Position numbers and translations under genes: made by a program. A DNA stretch of 64,000 bases, from NCBI GenBank assembly GCA_039545355.1, contig BCJJ01000014.1, positions 251,914 through 315,913 on the forward strand, in the 5' to 3' direction. Shown here one piece after another: positions 31,525-43,339 of the stretch. The stretch is from Trichosporon coremiiforme. Its lineage: Eukaryota > Basidiomycota > Tremellomycetes > Trichosporonales > Trichosporonaceae. Position 1 is the first letter of the stretch, and each line of letters opens with the position of its first letter. The notes under the pieces are model-generated. The model was given only the letters and a program-made list of their open reading frames with translations, was not told the origin of the DNA and did no database searches.

Positions 31525-34002
31525 CTACCGGGTAAACCTGAACTTCTGGAGCGCCGCGCACGACATGCCATGAGACTTCGACTTTGTCGGCGGAGCAGGC
31601 TTACTGGCAGGTACAGCCTTCGCTGTGTCGGAACCTTTGCGGACCGGCGGGCTGTCCGCAACATTCATGTCCCTAGTCGCAAGGACACCCAGGGCCGACG
31701 TGAGCGGGACCTTTGTCGATCTCGGAACTGGCGCAACTCTCGCTGCTTTTGGTTGCGACGAAGCGGACGACGAGGCGGGGGAAGAGGATGATGCAGAACC
31801 GAAGGAGTATCTCGCCCTCCAGCCCTCGGCGACGATCGACGCTCTCCGCTGGGCGGCCCTCTCCTCATCGGTTTGCTCGTCCTCGACTACGACAGCTCGC
31901 TTTCTCTTCTGCTTCTTCTGTTCAAGGGGCGTGGGAGTCACTATCTCCTCTTCGACCACCGAGTCGGACGAGAAGATGGCGCCGAGAGCAGTGGCTCCAG
32001 ATGAGGCTGGGACGAGGACGTTGATCTTCCGAGGCCGAGCAGGCGTTGACCTGTCAACGGGCGGTAAGGTGAGGTGCGGCGCATCGGAGTACTGGGATGA
32101 AGCAGCGACAAGGACACGCTTCGTAGTAGGCGTCGGAGAGGGTGGTTCGGAGCGCTCAGTCGGAGCAGGTGACGGCGACCGACCCCAGTGCTCGGCTTGG
32201 TTCTCGACAGGAGAGGAGAACGGAATGCCCTTGTACGGGGTGGTGCTTGGTGATGAGATGTGCGACGTCGGCGAGGACATGCGGATCGGTGACGGGGACT
32301 TGGCCCCCTCTCCGAAGGGAGGCGAAGCGATCGGTGACGATGATCGAGTGACCTCTGGAGTCGGCGATCGCAGTGTCTCTTCATGGTGTGACTCCACGTC
32401 CTGTGAATGCACGTCCTGCGTGTCCTCCTCGTGAGTATCGAGCTGGGCAGCCTTCTTGCCGGTGAACGGGAAGTACTTGCTGACGGTGCCAGTCTTGGTT
32501 GCGGGCTGTGACTCGCTACGAGACGGAGGTTTGCGAGTGCCGCCGAGCTGGGACAGTGCCTTCGGGCCGGACGAGAAGCTGCCGACGCGGCCAACAGCAG
32601 GGGCGATGCGAGCCGACTCTGACCTCTTGATGGAAAACCCAAAACCTTCCAGCGTACCACTTGGCCGAGCATCAATAGGTGCCGTCGGCTTGCTGTCCCT
32701 GATATCGATCTTGCCGTCAAATGCTGGCCAGAGGTCCTCTATCGGTCTCCTTGTTTCGGGGTGCAAGTCTCCTTTGGCCATGCCCTGCGCTACCGCCGGC
32801 TCGACATCGAGGCCGATCCACTTCTCGTCGTCACCGCTGAGACCTGATGCCGGGAACTCGCACAGAGGGATTAGCCGCTTCTCGTGCGGACAGTACACCC
32901 TCTGGTGGAGGAAGGCGAGCTCTGCCTGATTGAACGCCTCGATGTAGTCGTCGGGCACTAAGTGCGCACCTTCAAGCCGTATACTCTGAACGACCTGTCA
33001 CGTGTCAGCTGACCAGCTCGGTGAAGAGGTTGCTGACTCACCCTTTCAACCGTCTTGAAGCGTCGCAGCATACGGTGCGCCTTCTTGAGTCCGATGCCAA
33101 CAATGGAGGGCAGATAGTCGCACCCAGACAGCATCTGTCCGTCAGCTGAGTACTCTGATTTGAGCTCACCGCCATCCGCCTGAACTGCGTGTCGGTCCAC
33201 CCATGCATGGGCAAGTCGCGAACAGTTGCGATATTCGTCCTCTTAACGCAAACGCAGTTGCCGTCCTTGTCCATCTTGAACAGGACTGTCTTGCATCCGA
33301 ACACGAGCAGATCGGAGTCCTCGGTGATGATGCCGTCGACGTAGCCCTCCTTCTCGAGGAAGCACAGCTGCGCGTCGGCCTCGTAAGGAGCAACGATGTA
33401 GTCGACGTTCTCGACCTTGAGCGCCTTACACGTCAGCTTTACCCATCACCCATCAGAAAGGCTCTTACCTTGATCAACTGAAACGCCATCTCTGGCGTGA
33501 TGTCGATACACTTGGTATAGCAGTCGCGCGCGTCTTTCGGTCGTCCTTGTGCTTCCAACGCCAGCGCTCTCGCCATGTGATCTGCTCGAGACCTACTCTG
33601 TCAGCTGAGCTCCTATTATCATCAGCTACTCACTTGGCACGAGAGTCTTCGGTTCCCTTCTTGGCCGGGAGCGGGCCGCCGTCGAACACAATGAGGGGCT
33701 CGACGCCGTTCTTGCGGAGCATACGGACGCGATGAATGGCGTATTTAACGAATGCGACCGTCTTCTTGCCCTTGACGAGGTCCTCGGCACATCCGAATGC
33801 ACCCTTGTGCAGCCATACATAGGCGTCAACGGCGAGTCTGCGCGTAGAGTCAGCCAGCTGTTCCCACCATCGCGTCGCATGTAAGCCAGCCACAGACGCG
33901 AAAACGCGTCTGGAGTTGCACGCACCTCTTTCCGGCAAAATCCCTGATGTGACCGGACTCCTGAGCCTCTTTAAGCAGAGGCAGAAGGCCTGAGATACCC
34001 AT
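31525..34002 (-). CDS. EXO1: Exonuclease 1 (Rad2/FEN family)
   Basis: complement(join(31525..32994, 33042..33134, 33170..33424, 33469..33592, 33634..33837, 33926..34002)), 740 residues. A 5'-3' exonuclease and flap nuclease that acts in mismatch repair and resection of DNA ends. The N-terminal nuclease domain begins MGISGLLPLL and contains VDAYVWLHK and VFDGGPLPAKK. The internal domain has DITPEMAFQLIK, YEADAQLCFLEK and TEDSDLLVFG with the metal-binding acids, then MLSGCDYLPSIVGIGLKKA, the helix-hairpin-helix DNA contact. The last 450 residues are disordered, rich in SP and TP pairs (possible phosphorylation sites), with KKQKRKR as a likely nuclear signal. Introns are 35-88 nt. It shares a 285-bp divergent promoter with the VPS68-like gene. 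Confidence 0.95.
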
Positions 34003-34287
34003 GGTCGTGTGTACCTTCTGCCTAGTGTGTGGTTTATGCACGCGGGAAGGTTTACACAGGTAGGTGATTGCGACAGAAGTCAGGCGCGTCTCGGTCCTAC
34101 ATTGTCAAACATGACGGGCGGCGCGGGCGGGAGCAAATTCGCGCTGGTGGCCAACGCTCCCACATGGCGATGCGGGGCAGGTCAATTTGATCCCGCCCGT
34201 ACGTATGCGCTCATCCGGACCCCCCATCGTCGTTGCCGTCATCGTCGGTGCGGCAAGTGTCAGTCCTCTGTCTCCATCCCATCCACC

Positions 34288-35159
34288 ATGTCCCTTCCAA
34301 GGGTGAGCTATCCGCGCGGAACATGTGCTGACAGAGACAGTCCCAGTATGACCCGCGTCGCGTGTTCCGCTTCAGCCTCCCCCACATCGAGATCGGACCT
34401 CGTGCCCGAGAGGTCGGAACCTACACCGCTGGTGCTCTCGTGAGTATCGACGTCGAAGACTGTTCGGGCAGACAAGGGCTACTTGTCATTTTGTTACGGT
34501 GGCCTTCTTGGGGCCTCGACAGTGACGATGCTCTTTCTCGTCTGCCCGTGGGCAGCCAACAGTTTAGATTACTCGAAGACTGACCTCAGTTCACCATTGC
34601 GTGGTTCCTCATGATCGATGCTGCCACGATCAGCAAGCACGCTACCCCTCCCCCCGACTCCCCCTACGACACCGTCCCCGTTCACATCACCTTCGTGGAC
34701 TGGATCCCCGGACTGTGCTCGACCCGTGAGTTGACGTCGCCTCACCTTGAACTGACAATCCAGTGGGCTACCTCGTGACTGCCCTCCTTGACAAGTCGCA
34801 CCTCCACAGCGTGTTCTCGGGTGACTCGTGGGGAAGCGACGGCCCGGCGGCGTGGCGTGCGCGCGTCGTGCTCTTCCTCGGCGTCGCCCTCATGGCCGGA
34901 GGTCTCGCCGGAAGCTTGGTGAGTATCCGCTGCCTGTTGCTATGGCCCAGTAGCTGACTACCAGACCGTCCTTATCCTCAAGTACATCATCCCTGACTAT
35001 GTCGGCTATTTCTACTACGGCGGTGCCAACGTCGGCATGAATGCTGGAATCATGATCTCGTAAGTGCTAGGCGGGCTATTCTGATCTGACATCAGGGCCA
35101 TGATTCTCTGGGTTTCGCAGAGCGGCGGTGACGAGTACGAGTACCAGCTCACCGTCTAA
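34288..35159 (+). CDS. VPS68/TMEM50-family membrane protein
   Basis: join(34288..34302, 34341..34439, 34590..34725, 34764..34918, 34965..35059, 35096..35159), 187 residues, phases consistent. Four hydrophobic segments can be seen: TAGALFTIAWFLMIDA, the region after HITFVDWIPG, VVLFLGVALMAGGLAGS and the stretch around NAGIMISAMILW. Length and spacing fit the VPS68/TMEM50 (UPF0220) family, which in yeast works in vacuolar and endosomal sorting. The first coding exon is only 15 nt (five codons). Two AG acceptors six bases apart (34340 and 34346) are both in frame, so isoforms differing by Ser-Gln are possible. Confidence 0.87.
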
Positions 35160-35632
35160 GCCCGGGACGTTGCGTGGGGAAGCTGAACTATGTTGCTTAT
35201 ATGAGTTGGAGTGCCATGCATGATGTAGAGTACGCTGGTGAAGATGGGTTGACAGCTGGGCAGCTGAGTACTGACGCGCGCATGACCCCGGCCCAGACGC
35301 TCGAGACGGCGCGAGCACGCTAGATCTGAAGCGCATGGAGCAGTAGCGGCTAGCTAATCTGAACTATGGAACAATCTGCGCACCGCCCAAAGGATGCTCA
35401 TGCACTTGTGGCCGAGGCACATGGCCAGCGACCCTCTCCCGCGTAACGCTCCATCGCGTTAGCCATGCAGCGATCAGCAACTTCGAGTGCAACAACGGTA
35501 TAGCGTACGATGATATGCATCGATCAACAAAAGAGGAGAACGAAAACGAAAAAGGAGCATCCAGGACCATAAGGGTCGAAGTGCCGTTCGAATCGGGCTC
35601 ACACAGCCTGAAGCGGAAAGAAAGGGGGTAGT

Positions 35633-36086
35633 TTACTTGGTGGTGAACTTGGTGACAGCCTTCGTGCCCTCAGAGATGGCGTGCTTGGAGAGCTCTCCGG
35701 GGAGGATGAGGCGGACGGCGGTCTGGATCTCACGCGACGAGATGGTGGAACGGTGGTTGTACGACGCGAGCTTGGAAGCCTCGGTAGCGATACGCTCAAA
35801 GATGTCGGCGACGAACGAGTTGAGAATGGCCATGGCCTTGTTCGAGATACCAGTGTCGGGGTGGACCTGCTTGAGGACCTTGTAGATGTACGAAGAGTAC
35901 GACTCGACACGCTTCTTGGTGCGCTTCTTGCCACCCTCCTTGGTAGAGGAGGTCTTCGCGGCCTTGGCGGGAGCCTTGGAGGCAGCGGCGGGGGCCTTGG
36001 AGGCCTGAGAGGCAGGGGCCTTGGAAGCGACAGAGGACTTGGGAGGCTGCATGTTAGTTTATGTCGGAGTAGAGTGAACTCACCAT
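35633..36086 (-). CDS. H2B: Histone H2B
   Basis: complement(join(35633..36046, 36084..36086)), 138 residues. Core nucleosome histone. After an Ala/Lys-rich tail come [38 protein letters not shown] and the end [16 protein letters not shown], all canonical. I place the start at 36084-36086, where the first coding exon is just ATG, followed by a 37-nt intron (GTGAGT...CTAACATGCAG). This gives MPPKSS, the usual fungal beginning. An ATG inside the intron's end (36052) is in frame and would give MQPPKSS without splicing. It is divergent with H2A, with start codons 419 bases apart. Confidence 0.95.
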
Positions 36087-36505
36087 TGTGGTAGTGTGTA
36101 GTGTGCGGAGTGAAGACAGGTGGACGGATGAGGGAGATGAGTTGCAAGAGGACAAGTTATATTGCGTGAGTGCAGACGCAACTTGGATGTTTGTGACGCG
36201 ACCGGTGAGATGATGCCTCGCATGCCCGCATCCTCGCGCCGGGATCAGGGGATCAGGGTTAGTTCAGGATTTGAGGCGACGTCACGAAAACTAATATTCA
36301 CATACGTAGGCCAAAATTCAGATCACGATCACTGGCGCCACGCCTATGTTTGTGAACCGCGTCACAGAGACACAAGTCGCACACTCGTCGCACCTACTTG
36401 CAGTTGCACTTATTAACCAGCCCGCACCACCGACCCCATCTTTTCGCCAAGTTCCATCTTTCAACTCCTTCACACACCCCCAACCCCGTCAATCAATCAA
36501 CAACA
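36087..36505. promoter_or_regulatory. Divergent H2B-H2A promoter
   Basis: Contains two adjacent GATCAGG words within GGGATCAGGGGATCAGGG (36241-36258). The same word recurs four times upstream of H3 (38688-38790). This is a candidate shared histone-gene control element. A TTATTAAC near 36408 may act as a TATA element for H2A. Confidence 0.45.
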
Positions 36506-36954
36506 ATGTCTTCCGGTGGCAAGTCTGGTGGCAAGTCTGGCTCTGAGACCAAGTCGACCTCGCGTTCGTCCAAGGCCGGTCTTCAGTGTGAGTACACCTT
36601 CCTTCAGTTGAACATCTCTAACAACTAGTCCCCGTCGGTCGTATCCACCGTCTCCTTAAGCGCGGCAACTACGCCCAGCGTATCGGTTCCGGTGCTCCCG
36701 TCTACCTCGCTGCCGTCCTCGAGTACCTCGCCGCTGAGATTCTCGAGCTCGCCGGTAACGCTGCCCGTGACAACAAGAAGTCGCGTATCGTCCCCCGTCA
36801 CCTTCAGCTCGCTGTTCGCAACGACGAGGAGCTGAACAAGCTTCTCGGCTCGGTCGTCATCTCCCAGGGTGGTGTCCTCCCCAACATTCTCTCCGAGCTT
36901 CTGCCCCCCAAGACCAACAAGAAGGGCAAGGTCACCGCCTCCCAGGACGTCTAA
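36506..36954 (+). CDS. H2A: Histone H2A
   Basis: join(36506..36587, 36629..36954), 135 residues. Core nucleosome histone. It starts [13 protein letters not shown]. The fold region has [40 protein letters not shown] and [15 protein letters not shown]. The C-terminus ends in SQDV, the SQ-acid-hydrophobic motif phosphorylated after DNA breaks, so this canonical H2A also serves the H2A.X role, as usual in fungi. The 41-nt intron ends CTCTAACAACTAG and splits the codon before FPVGR. Confidence 0.97.
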
Positions 36955-38977
36955 GCGGCGCACTTTCGGCGACTCATTCTTTTCTATACACTTCGTTTTC
37001 GCTAGTCTCCCTTTTGATGTCATCCGTCGCGATGCAGACTTGACCTTTACTGTTTTGTTGCTGCTGCATTGGTGCATCCTTGGTTCTGGCGGGTGGCTTT
37101 GGCTGGCTGGCCGAGGGCTGGCCGTGGACTCAGGTGTCAGTCAGGTTCCATCAGGCTGAGGTGGAGGTCGTCCACCGAGATGCCTCTGCCGGTGGCACTT
37201 GGGCGCTGGTGGTCTCCACTACGTGTCGCCTGTCCATGCTCAATGAAGCCACGGCGTGTATCCAATCCTCTCTCGTCTGAAGTTTACTTAGCGATGCATT
37301 CTGTAGACACAATACCGCATGCATGACCACGTGACGTGATCCACTCGATACTTTGGACTCGACTGGATGGTACGGTGACTGCCCAGCCGCAAAGGCCTAC
37401 GGGCCTTGTTACTCGACCTTGCAGACTACTGATGCAATGGGAGCACTGGGCGTACCTGTGCCGTGCTGGACGGACGCTCTCGTGGTGGTCTGGATACCGT
37501 ATTAGTGATCTGTCTTGTTTCTTTGGAGGGAACAGCCTTATGGCGGCTTCCTTTGTGTGGCAAGTGTACAGCTCACCACGCCGATGAATCGTTGCTACTC
37601 GACAGCAGAGACGGTGACAGCCAAGCATGTCGAGGCAGTAGTTCTACTCCATACTCTACTTCTTGCGGGTTCTCGGCGCTTCCTGCGCTCCGTGGCTTAA
37701 GTCGTTAATTGGTGAAGGCGGTGGGCCAGGATAACCCGGTCTGACCGGCTGATGACCCATTACTTATTCCTTATGGATGCTATGCACGCTCCTTCCGCGT
37801 CTATGGCTTTCCGTGCTTGTGTTTGAGTCTTCTGTGTAGTATAGGTACGTCTGGAGGTGTGCGGACTGGAGTGTGCACTTGCAACGGTAAAGTGTTACCC
37901 CCCATTTGTGCCACCGAATGCCGATTCCACAAGTGCTGCAAGTCACCACTCCATGCATACTACTGCAAACTCGCACAGAAGCAGGAATCTACACCAAACA
38001 AACATAAGAGATCACATATATGGCCCTTTCGGAGCGTGGGAGGACGATGCAGGTCTACAGCAGCGCAAGAAGGATCAACAGCAGTCGCCAGCAGATGCCA
38101 ACGGCGAACCTCACACCGCCCATGTTCGTCACATGCACCCCCCCCCGAGTCCAAGCACCAGAAACCAGTCCAGAAGCATTCCCTCAACCTGTTTATCAAG
38201 GCACTGCATACATGCATGACGCCGAGGGCGTCTGTCGCAGGACAGGTGCACTCCGATGACTTATCGCTGTGCCACTCGCAGACATACGCCACGTGGTCTG
38301 GCAACCCTCACCACTCCACGAACGGTAACTCTTCAAAGGAAGTGCTCAGCCAATAGACCAGCCTCACGGTCTCCATAACCTCCATGATCGCAGCGGACAA
38401 AGAACACATGCATAGCTACAACACGAGAAGGGCTCAGAAGGACACCGTCGATCTGTGTGTGCCAACTCACAAGGACTCAACGAAGACAACGGAAAGGCGC
38501 TTGATCTCCGCACGCAAGACCAGTTGGCTTAGCATGCATGAGCTGCGTCATGCATGCCCTGGCATTCTGGGTCCTGGACTAGCCACTCTCGCACCGCATG
38601 CACTGGCCGCTTGGCGCAATCTATGCGCGCACCCTATGAAACTGAACTTGTGATCCTAGTGACGGTGGCCGGATTTGGATCAGGATCATTGATCTTGGGA
38701 TCAGGGTACTCACGTGACCTTTCAGTGGGAGGCGTTTTCGTCGCGGCATGGCCGGATCAGGCCATCAGGATCATTAGATCAGGCCTGGCGGTCGGATCCG
38801 TGATCTAGCACCATAGGACCACGGAGCCCTGAAACCGGCCGGCGTGTTGTGCATCCTGTGGCACCGAGACCCGAACGATTCTTGCGTTCACTGTACATAA
38901 CCTCTCATTCTATCCTCCCAGCTAGTTCATTCCTCACACTTTCTCTCACAACAACACTTCCAAGTCACCTGTTCACA
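36955..38977. other. Intergenic between H2A and H3
   Basis: About 2 kb without a supportable gene. The last 300 bases are the H3 promoter with repeated GATC words: GATCAGG near 38688, 38699, 38756 and 38785. Confidence 0.5.
38686..38792 (+). promoter_or_regulatory. GATCAGG cluster upstream of H3
   Basis: Four GATCAGG words in about 105 bases, including GGGATCAGGG at 38697-38706, which matches the element in the H2A/H2B promoter. They lie 190-290 bases upstream of the H3 ATG. Confidence 0.45.
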
Positions 38978-39431
<454 letters not shown>

Positions 39432-40090
39432 GCTGCTCCTAGCTTAGCTTCGTAGTCTGAACCACCTTCACCTTGTCTCCCAGAGACATGCGCCTCGCGC
39501 CTTCCTTCGATTTGCTAGCTGCCTTTGTCAGGCCGGATGACCGATATGCAACCGTGCCATGTTTTTGAACACCTACACCGATGCACTTTGCACATAGCCC
39601 TACTAAAGGTTGCAAATAGTATGTACGATGACGAAGCGGTACAGTGTCATCGTGGAGCGGTGAATGATGGAGGCCGAGGGGCATTGTGCGACGAGGTCGC
39701 CGCCGAGCCCGGTGGCGAAAGAACATCGTCGCGGAAGTGGAGGCTGTTAACATCAAATTTGCCGCCGCCCGAGCCGACACTGCTGTCATCGACGGCGAGC
39801 ACGGCGCTGACTCACCCTCAGTCCCGCTCTCGCCGCTCATGTCACTGTCATCAGCTTCCAGAATGCACTCGGCCCCGCGACCGGCGGTCTCCCAAGTGGG
39901 GTGGACGGCGTCACTCCGACATGCTCACAGTCGTCGCCTTACCGGTGACCGGGCCGGAACACGCGGAATCCGCATGGCGCATTCCGTCACTTACCGAGTC
40001 GGTCTTCTACAGTGGGCAACCTGCCTCTACCTCAGCTGACCACACCGTCCTCTCATCTGCATTCACCTCTCTCTCACAACAGTCAACGAC
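39432..40090. other. Intergenic, no gene seen
   Basis: About 660 bases between H3 and the VOC-fold gene. No supported gene on either strand. Confidence 0.5.
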
Positions 40091-40548
40091 ATGACTTTCT
40101 CGCCCTACCGAATCCAGCACGTCAACCTCTCCGTGCCGTCCGGAACACTAGAGCAAGCCGAGGAGTTCTACGGCACCGTCCTCGGCTTCGCCCCCGACCC
40201 CGTACCGCAGCTGCAGCGCGACAGCCTGCGCTGGTTCCGCGTCGGCGACACGGGGCAGCAGGTGCATGTTTCGTTCGACGAGCCGAACTCGGGCAAGACG
40301 AGGTGCCATCCCTGCTTCGCGCTGCGGGACGGGGAGGCGCTGCTGGAGCTGCAGAGGCGGATCTGGGCCGCGTTCGAGAAGGGAGGCAAGGCGGCGCCAA
40401 TGGCTGCTGATGAGCCCGGGAAGGAGAATTCGGGGGCAAAGGTGGGTTACAGATCAGGGACAGGGCTGACGACAAGGGGGTAGAGTACCCGTCTCGATTC
40501 TTCTGCAGGGACTATGCGGGCAACAGGCTCGAGTTCAGCGTTTGCTAA
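40091..40548 (+). CDS. VOC-fold (glyoxalase/dioxygenase-like) protein
   Basis: join(40091..40441, 40486..40548), 137 residues. It starts with IQHVNLSVPSGTLEQAEEFYG and VLGF, typical of the first beta-alpha-beta unit of the vicinal oxygen chelate fold. It ends FFCRDYAGNRLEFSVC, the usual final strand with a metal-ligand Glu. His10 and the late Glu are likely metal ligands. A single VOC module of this length could be a glyoxalase-like lyase, a dioxygenase or a bleomycin/fosfomycin-resistance-like protein; substrate is unknown. The 44-nt intron carries CTGAC 15 bases before the acceptor. Its stop is only 41 bases from the stop of the opposing PhzF gene, so their 3' UTRs must overlap. Confidence 0.85.
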
Positions 40549-40589
40549 GAAGGAAACCCGGAATGCATCATGATCTTAACGACCGCACC

Positions 40590-41652
40590 TCAAGCAGAAG
40601 GCAGGTCATCGAGGTTGCCGCTGCCCCACCTCCATCCGCGGCCAACGAGCTTGGCACGTCCATTATCGAGGCGGGAGGTCAGCGCTCCTCCGCGATCGCT
40701 CAACTGACGCGCATCGAGGACGGAATTCTCGTCCCCGCCCGCCTGCTTCACGAACTCGTGTCCCATGCCGTCGGGCTGGAGGTAGTATCCCGTCAAGACA
40801 GCCCAGGCGCTGCCCGTCTGACGTGTCAGTTGATCGCGTGTGTTGGTTAACTCACGACGGGGTCCTCGTCGATGCCGAGGTTCGGCGCGAAGACGCGGTT
40901 CGTGACCTGCACACGCCCGTCCTTCGCGGCGATGACCTGGGTGTACTGCGTGACGTCGGGGACCTTGCGCTGTCCGTTAGCTAAGCCCATTTAGCTACTA
41001 GAAGTGACTCACGAGCATGTCAATGTCCGGCTTGAGCGTGGCGAGGTCCACAGTCGGGTCGAGCTGGACGATGACGGAGGGACCGCCAAAGTCAAACTCG
41101 GCGTGGCGGAGGACCTGCTCCGGCCTAAGACCTGCCGCGTTCGCAGCGACAGTCGCGTATCCCTCGGTCAGCTCGCCAACATCAGTCTTGCCAATGGGCA
41201 GGTCGAGACCGATCTGTACGCCCTGTCCGCGCTCGCTCTCCAGTGTCGCGTAGAGAGGGCCGACGAACTGCGTCTCGAACTCGATCTTGCTCCCTGTCGG
41301 CTCGTAGGAGTTGAACAGCGTCGTTGCTGCCGCGAGGGTTGCGTGGCCGCACAGAGGCACTTCCTGTCTGTCAGCTAGTTCAGCACATGGAGAAAGTTGG
41401 CGAGGGACTCACAGCCGCAGGCGTGAACCAGCGCAAACCGTATTTGGGCACTCCGCTCGAGGAACCGTGAGGGACTAGGAAGGCAGTCTCGCTCAGGTTG
41501 AAGTCCTTAGCGACCGCCTGCATGTACTTGGCATCGCTGGCACGCGGGTCGTCCTTGGGTACAACGACGACGGCGGCCTGGTTACCCGCACGAGGCGTGG
41601 CCGCAAAAGCGTTGATAAGCTGGAAAGGAAGGGGCTGCTGGTTGCTGGGCAT
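40590..41652 (-). CDS. PhzF-family isomerase-like protein
   Basis: complement(join(40590..40817, 40856..40969, 41013..41363, 41413..41652)), 310 residues. The PhzF/diaminopimelate-epimerase fold. It begins LPFQLINAFAATPRAGNQAAVV, has NLSETAF with the likely catalytic acid Glu55, then LCGHATLAAATTLF, the conserved GHAT phosphate/acid-binding loop near residue 86. The last exon continues the DP-TGSAW motif. Fungal members are generally uncharacterised; there is no sign of phenazine synthesis here. Introns are 38-49 nt. A 415-base divergent promoter lies between it and RFC4. Confidence 0.92.
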
Positions 41653-42067
41653 GATGTGCTTTGTTTTAGAGTTCCGTCGGGGTGCAGGCGAAGAGCGAGT
41701 ATATATGCTGCAGTGACGAGGCGGGCCACGCAGAGAGTGAGAGCGGGCAAGGGCCGGGCAAAGGAATGTGATTGATAAGACAGAGGACCGGCCGGGACAA
41801 GAAAGGCGAAACGATGTACCGACAGCGACTCGATTCCGACTCGTGACCGCACATCTCACGCAGGCGAGCTTGACCGGGTTGCGTCATACGAGACGTTGCT
41901 CACCGACCACCCGCCCAAGGAGACCGATTTGCATCCGTCCGGTCAGCAAGTGGAGGGCGAACGCGGACCACGCGAGCCACGCGAATTCAGACGCGTCTGG
42001 GCAGCTCATGAAATCAAGTCCAGTCATCTCTCGCGTTGCGTCCACGCTGCACAACAAACAAGCGACC
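41653..42067. promoter_or_regulatory. Divergent promoter PhzF / RFC4
   Basis: 415 bases between two divergent starts. No gene inside and no clear TATA box. Contains TATATA at about 41700 near the PhzF side. Confidence 0.4.
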
Positions 42068-43266
42068 ATGACGCAAACGGCGACGACGAGCGCGACGGCA
42101 AAGTTCGCCGATGCCGAGGGTTATGAGATGCCCTGGTGAGTCACGGCTCTGAGCCTAGCTAGCCAATCAAGGATGATAGCCTAGCTCCGTTGCCTGCTTC
42201 ATCGAGCTGACAGCAGGGTGGAGAAGTATCGACCGCAGTACCTCTCGGACATTGTCGGCAACACGGAGACGGTGGAGCGTCTCAAGGTTATTGCCGAGGA
42301 CGGCAACATGCCGCACATCATCATCAGCGTGAGCTCTCAGGCGCGAAGGATTTAGCTGACAGCAGGGTCTCCCCGGTATCGGCAAGACGACGTCTATCCA
42401 CTGTCTCGCGCATGCCCTCCTCGGCGACGCGTACAGGGAAGGTGTGCTTGAGCTGAACGCCTCGGACGAGCGAGGAATCGACGTCGTGCGCAACAAGATC
42501 AAGTCCTTCGCGCAGCGCAAAGTCACCCTCCCGCCGGGACGGCACAAGATGATCATCCTCGACGAGGCGGACAGCATGACTGCCGGCGCGCAGCAGGCGC
42601 TACGCCGCACGATGGAGATCTACTCGAACACGACCCGCTTCGCGCTCGCGTGCAACATGAGCAACAAGATCATTGAGCCGATCCAGTCGCGTTGTGCGAT
42701 TTTGCGCTACTCCAAGCTCCGCGACGCCGAGGTGCTGAAGCGCCTGAAGGAGATTTGCGAGGCAGAGGGGGTCAAGTACAATGACGAGGGACTCGCCGCG
42801 CTCATCTTCACGGCGGAGGGAGACATGCGACAGGCCATCAACAACCTCCAGAGTACGTGGAGTGGATTCGGGTTCGTCTCGAATGACAACGTGTTCAAGA
42901 TCTGTGACCAGCCCCACCCCATCATCCTCCGCAACATGATTCTGGAGTGCTCGAAGGGAAACGTCGACACGGCGCTTGAGACTATCCATGCCCTCTGGGA
43001 CAAGGGATACTCGGCCGTCGACATTGTCGTGTCCGTCTTCCGTGTCGTGAAGGGTATGGACGACCTGCCAGAATACACAAAGCTGGAGTTTATCAGGGTG
43101 AGTCGACGCTGTAACAGCTGAGAGTTTTGTGTCCCAAGCTGACAGACAGGAAATCGGGTGGACGCACATGCGTGTACTGGAAGGCGTCGGAACGCTGACC
43201 CAGCTCGGCTCCATGATCGCCAGGCTGTGCAAGATGGCCATCCCGCCCGAGAAGTTCAAGCTCTAG
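42068..43266 (+). CDS. RFC4: Replication factor C subunit 4 (human RFC2-like)
   Basis: join(42068..42135, 42217..42328, 42366..43097, 43150..43266), 342 residues. A small subunit of the RFC clamp loader that opens and loads PCNA at primer ends. It begins with [18 protein letters not shown]. Walker A is [10 protein letters not shown] (residues 61-70), Walker B is ILDEAD (DEAD at 126-129) with [16 protein letters not shown], and the SRC arginine-finger motif is near 168. The C-terminal collar has [15 protein letters not shown]. These features match yeast Rfc4 rather than Rfc2, 3 or 5. The second intron is 37 nt and begins GTGAGCT and ends AGCTGACAGCAG, the same design as the units of the array at 20.7-23.9 kb. 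Confidence 0.96.
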
Positions 43267-43339
43267 TTCTATCACCCGTGTACTATACAACCTATGCATT
43301 TACCCTGTACATCATACACAGTGTCCAAAGTGACATTCA

